NCBI RefSeq assembly: GCF_000230715.2
Contig: NC_019792.1
Coordinates: 682,001-746,000, forward strand
DNA length: 64,000 nt
Reading direction: 5' to 3'
Origin: Natronobacterium gregoryi SP2
GTDB lineage: Archaea > Halobacteriota > Halobacteria > Halobacteriales > Natrialbaceae
Shown here one piece after another: positions 60,875-64,000 of the stretch. Position 1 is the first letter of the stretch; each line of letters opens with the position of its first letter. Under the pieces are notes generated by a model. It ran no database searches. It was not told the DNA's origin and saw nothing but the letters and a program-made list of their open reading frames with translations. A program made the translations under genes and the position numbers.

Positions 60875-61891
60875 ATGCGCGTCGCAATACTCGCCCACGA
60901 GAAATTCCCGGAACGGGCGAAGACGGCACTGGGCGTACTCCGGTACGCCGACTACGATGTCGCCGCCGTCCTCGATCGTGATTCTGCCGGTAGCCGCGTC
61001 TCCGACTACGTCCCCGACGTCCAGGACGCTCCGATCGTCGGGGGAACGGACGACCTCGAAGAAGACGCTGTCGACGCCCTGCTGATCGGCATCGCGCCGA
61101 TCGGCGGCGACTTCGACGAGCGCTGGCGGCCGGACGTCAGAACTGCACTCGAGTACGGCTGTGACATCATTTCGGGACTGCACTACTTCCTCGAGAACGA
61201 CGAGGAGTTCGCCGAACTCGCCGAAGAGAACGGCTGTGAACTCCGGGACATCCGCAAGCCGCCGGCGGACCTGACGGTCGCCGAGGGCATCGCAGGAGAC
61301 GTCGACGCCGAGGTCATCACGACCGTCGGCACCGATTGCTCGGTCGGCAAGATGACCGCGACGATGGAACTGGCCCGGGACGCCCGCGCAGCCGGCTACG
61401 ACGTCGGTGTCGTTCCGACCGGGCAGACCGGCATCATGATCGAGGGATGGGGCATCCCGATCGACCGCGTCGTCGGCGACTTCACTGCGGGTGCGGTCGA
61501 GGAGATGATCGTCGAACTGGGCGACGAACACGACTATCTGCTCGTCGAGGGCCAGGGTAGTCTCGTCCACCCCGCCTACTCCGCGGTTACCTGTGGCATC
61601 CTCCACGGCTCGATGCCCGACAAGCTCGTCCTCTGTCACGACGCTGGCCGCGAAACCATCCACGGCTACGAGTCGTTCGACCTCCCGTCGATCCCGACGT
61701 ACGTCGACCTCTACGAGACGCTCTCGGCACCAGTCGCCGAGACCGAGGTCGTCGCTGGCACACTCAACACCGCCGACCTCGAAGACGATGCGGCCCGAGA
61801 GGCAGTCGACGAGTACGCCGACGTACTCGGCGTGCCCGCAACCGACGTCATCCGGCACGACACCGACGAGATGCTAGAGGCGATCCTATGA
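60875..61891 (+). CDS. dgcN: DUF1611 protein, DgcN-like D-glutamate N-acyltransferase
   Basis: 338 residues with a Rossmann-like N-terminal half and a P-loop NTPase-like half containing TVGTDCSVGKMTATMELARD. DUF1611 proteins paired with an enolase-superfamily epimerase have been characterised in marine bacteria as DgcN and DgcA: DgcN acylates D-glutamate, DgcA racemises the product. The next gene is such an epimerase and overlaps this one by ATGA, so the same pathway is a good inference. An older name is 'NAD-dependent epimerase/dehydratase-like DUF1611'. ATG 60875 is used. Confidence 0.82.
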   Translation: MRVAILAHEKFPERAKTALGVLRYADYDVAAVLDRDSAGSRVSDYVPDVQDAPIVGGTDDLEEDAVDALLIGIAPIGGDFDERWRPDVRTALEYGCDIISGLHYFLENDEEFAELAEENGCELRDIRKPPADLTVAEGIAGDVDAEVITTVGTDCSVGKMTATMELARDARAAGYDVGVVPTGQTGIMIEGWGIPIDRVVGDFTAGAVEEMIVELGDEHDYLLVEGQGSLVHPAYSAVTCGILHGSMPDKLVLCHDAGRETIHGYESFDLPSIPTYVDLYETLSAPVAETEVVAGTLNTADLEDDAAREAVDEYADVLGVPATDVIRHDTDEMLEAIL

Positions 61892-62934
61892 CACTCGAGA
61901 CCTCGTTCCAGCGCCACACCCTGCCGCTCGAGTTTCCGTTTACGATCTCGCGTGGCACGGCGACCGAGACCGACGTCGTCACCGTCCGCATCGAGGACGA
62001 CGAGGGGACGGTTGGCGTCGGCGGTGCCGGCCCTTCTGCACACTACGGCGAGACCGCAGACACCGTCGAGGCTGTCCTACCCGACCTACTCGCCGTCGTC
62101 GAGGCGGTCGACGACCCCCACCAGCTCGACCGCATCGAGCGCCAGATGCGCGAGACCGTCGAACGCAACCCTGCCGCTCGCTGCGCCGTCAGCATCGCGC
62201 TCCACGACCTCGTCACCAAGCGACTCGAGGTGCCACTCTACGAGTACTGGGGGCTCGATCCAGACGATACGATCGAGACCTCCTACACGATCGGGATCGA
62301 CGACACGGAGACGATGAAAGAGAAGACCGAACTCGCACTCGAGCGTGGCTACACCACGCTGAAGGTCAAACTCGGTACGGATCGAGACCTCGAGATCGTC
62401 GAGACGATCCGGTCTGTCGCGCCAGCCGAGGACGTGCGGCTGTACGTCGACGCCAACGAGGCCTGGACGCCACGAGAAGCGGTCCGGAAGATCGACGAAC
62501 TAGCGGCCTACGACCTCGAGTTCGTCGAGCAGCCCGTCCCTGCGGAGGACCCCGAGGGACTCGAGTTCGTCTACGAGCGCGCGGCACTCCCGATTGCAGC
62601 CGACGAGTCCTGCATCACCGTCGAGGACGTCCCACAGATCGCGGGTCGCTGTGACGTTGCAAACCTGAAATTGATGAAGTGTGGTGGCCTCCGGGAGGCG
62701 AAACGAATCATCCATACCGCCCGTGCTCACGGCCTTCAAGTGATGTGTGGCTGCATGAACGAGTCTAATGCCTCGATTGCGGCGGCCTGTCACCTCGCGC
62801 CACTACTCGACTACGCCGACCTCGACGGCTCGCTGTTGCTCGACGACGACCCTTACGACGGCGTCCCGATGGCCGGCGGGCGGATCGCTCTCGAGGACCT
62901 CGAGCCAGCCGGTACTGGTGTCGCCCTCGAGTAA
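61888..62934 (+). CDS. dgcA: Enolase-superfamily epimerase, DgcA-like (dipeptide epimerase family)
   Basis: 348 residues in the muconate-lactonising-enzyme subgroup. The active-site Lys pair is in YTTLKVKLGTD; metal ligands in LYVDANEAW (Asp), EFVEQPVPAED (Glu) and AADESCITVED (Asp/Glu); a second Lys in NLKLMKCGGLRE. It racemises N-acyl amino acids or Ala-Glu type dipeptides. Overlap with the DUF1611 gene (ATGA) indicates coupling and points to N-acyl-D-glutamate as the substrate. Confidence 0.85.
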   Translation: MTLETSFQRHTLPLEFPFTISRGTATETDVVTVRIEDDEGTVGVGGAGPSAHYGETADTVEAVLPDLLAVVEAVDDPHQLDRIERQMRETVERNPAARCAVSIALHDLVTKRLEVPLYEYWGLDPDDTIETSYTIGIDDTETMKEKTELALERGYTTLKVKLGTDRDLEIVETIRSVAPAEDVRLYVDANEAWTPREAVRKIDELAAYDLEFVEQPVPAEDPEGLEFVYERAALPIAADESCITVEDVPQIAGRCDVANLKLMKCGGLREAKRIIHTARAHGLQVMCGCMNESNASIAAACHLAPLLDYADLDGSLLLDDDPYDGVPMAGGRIALEDLEPAGTGVALE

Positions 62935-63029
62935 CGACTTGCCCACCCGGAGAGCGATCACCACGAGATACTGTCAGTTCGACCGCCAACATAGTTTACA
63001 ACGCCGGTCGGTGTCGAACGAGTCTGGAC

Positions 63030-64000
63030 ATGACCGACAGACGCGACCGTCGACGACTCTCCCGTCGGACACTGTTGCGGGTATCGGCGGGGACAGTAAC
63101 GCTGGCAGCGGCCGGCTCTACGAGTGCCGTGGCCGACGGTAACGACACTGCACGCGCACTGCTCGAGCGACGTTGTCCCGAGGCGACGCTCGAACCGAGC
63201 ATGGGCTACTGCGAGGGTGCAAGCACCGAGGGCTGTGCCGACGACCACCCGGCAACGATCGCTCTCCAGCAGGCCGTCCGCGAGACGCTCGAGACCGAGT
63301 ACCCGAACGTCGGCACGCTGGTCGATGCGGGATTTAAGCCCTACTTCGACACGCTCGACGGCGACGACGACGGCTGGTCGCACTGGCTCAGTCCGGAGTA
63401 CATCGGAGACGACGCAGTACTCGATCCCGATCGGCCTGAGTCGGTGCTCGTGGACAACACCTCCTGGCGCTCGATCGGCGTGATGTTCATTGCAACCCGC
63501 GACGGTGAGCGGATCGATCCGCCACCAGTGTACGACATCGACGAGGGCGTCGACTGGATGCCCGAAACCGAGACGGACGCACTCGAGTCTGACGGGCCAG
63601 GCACCCAGGCAGAAGACGATACTGTGGATCAGGATAGCGATGATTTGGCGGACGAACGTGGGGCTACTAGCGAACACGAAGCCGAACACGAACACGAGGA
63701 CCCGCCTGCAGACGACCCCAACCGCTGTTCCCCGTGGCACTACCACACCGGCGCTCCGGGACGGTTCGCCTGGTGGTTCTACCAGCAGGCCTACGAACAG
63801 GAGTTCGCAGACGGCAACATCAGGGTTCCCTGTCGGACTCCCTGCATGATGCACGTTTGGACTGTCGATCATCCCGAGGGTGTTTACGCCCACGACGGCC
63901 CGCCGCCGGAGTACCGCGAGCAGCCACCTGCCGACGACCCCGGATTCGAGACCGACGCTCGACCCGGCGAAGACGAACTCGACTGGGATCTCCTCCCCGA
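63030..64000 (+). CDS. Tat-exported protein, partial (runs past window end)
   Basis: At least 323 residues. A Tat signal (RRLSRRTLLRVSAGTVTLAA) is followed by a mature acidic domain with cysteines in RRCPEA, GYCEGASTEGCADD, NRCSPWHYHTG and VPCRTPCMMHVW. The conserved WHYHTGAPGRFAWWFYQQAY stretch looks structural or metal-binding (His-rich). Aromatic and His residues suggest a secreted enzyme or binding protein, but I recognise no family. No stop codon occurs before the window end; the full length is unknown. Confidence 0.75.
   Translation, partial: MTDRRDRRRLSRRTLLRVSAGTVTLAAAGSTSAVADGNDTARALLERRCPEATLEPSMGYCEGASTEGCADDHPATIALQQAVRETLETEYPNVGTLVDAGFKPYFDTLDGDDDGWSHWLSPEYIGDDAVLDPDRPESVLVDNTSWRSIGVMFIATRDGERIDPPPVYDIDEGVDWMPETETDALESDGPGTQAEDDTVDQDSDDLADERGATSEHEAEHEHEDPPADDPNRCSPWHYHTGAPGRFAWWFYQQAYEQEFADGNIRVPCRTPCMMHVWTVDHPEGVYAHDGPPPEYREQPPADDPGFETDARPGEDELDWDLLP

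Noticed and set aside
60512-61858. 448-codon minus-strand frame over the Vms1-like and DUF1611 genes
   Set aside because: Crosses two well supported plus-strand genes and has no family features.

Overview
The window is chromosomal-type DNA from a haloarchaeon (class Halobacteria, most likely a Natrialba/Natronorubrum/Haloterrigena-like Natrialbales member). Evidence: strongly acidic proteins with Asp/Glu-rich surfaces, high-GC coding DNA with AT-rich TATA-type promoters a short distance upstream of start codons, Tat signals and lipoboxes on exported proteins, archaeal-type coaD, gatD, fen and pyrBI, the haloarchaeal arcRACB gene order, and several small haloarchaea-restricted families (amphi-Trp, DUF5793-like, DUF5802-like, SPW repeat).

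Layout. 0.4-4 kb: two universal stress (Usp) proteins, a small membrane protein and an ABC1/UbiB kinase. 4-5.9 kb: a gene-free, partly AT-rich stretch with several repeat types. 5.9-16.3 kb: arginine fermentation, with regulator arcR, arginine deiminase arcA, carbamate kinase arcC, ornithine carbamoyltransferase arcB, and then a Tat-exported M14 carboxypeptidase and an NhaC-type carrier that is probably the arginine/ornithine antiporter ArcD. 16.9-21 kb: argS, pyrBI and coaD. 21.3-31.6 kb: a Usp-rich accessory region (one pseudogene), a repeat-interrupted nitroreductase, Hsp20, membrane proteins and a frameshifted SPW-repeat gene. 32.7-46.9 kb: a DMSO-reductase-type Fe-S subunit, tRNA-Ser, a MoxR ATPase, M20 and M24 peptidases, a type II NADH dehydrogenase, a GYD gene broken by nested insertion sequences, fen, MscS, decayed mobile-element fragments next to tRNA-Gly, and a methyltransferase. 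47-64 kb: an iron-box ABC ATPase, a HAD/aldolase pair, Nudix, an M29 aminopeptidase, a GMP synthase amidotransferase, gatD, regulators, a repeat-rich secreted protein, a Vms1-like protein, a DgcN/DgcA-like pair for D-glutamate use, and a Tat-exported protein that runs off the end.

The most striking structure that ordinary genes do not explain is a family of about 20 dispersed 75-86 bp imperfect palindromes (called here the TACGG elements). They begin TACGG and end CCGTA, fold into a long hairpin, and in the well preserved copies are flanked by matching trinucleotides (TGA...TGA or TCA...TCA). One copy splits a SagB-type nitroreductase gene; removing the element plus one trinucleotide restores the reading frame. 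Five element ends sit exactly on TGA stop codons, as if the element's target is a TNA triplet and it can use stop codons without harming the gene. Two other repeat families (an 84-bp and an 87-bp tandem) and a C-rich/G-rich 26-bp tandem occur as well. No CRISPR array or rRNA was seen.
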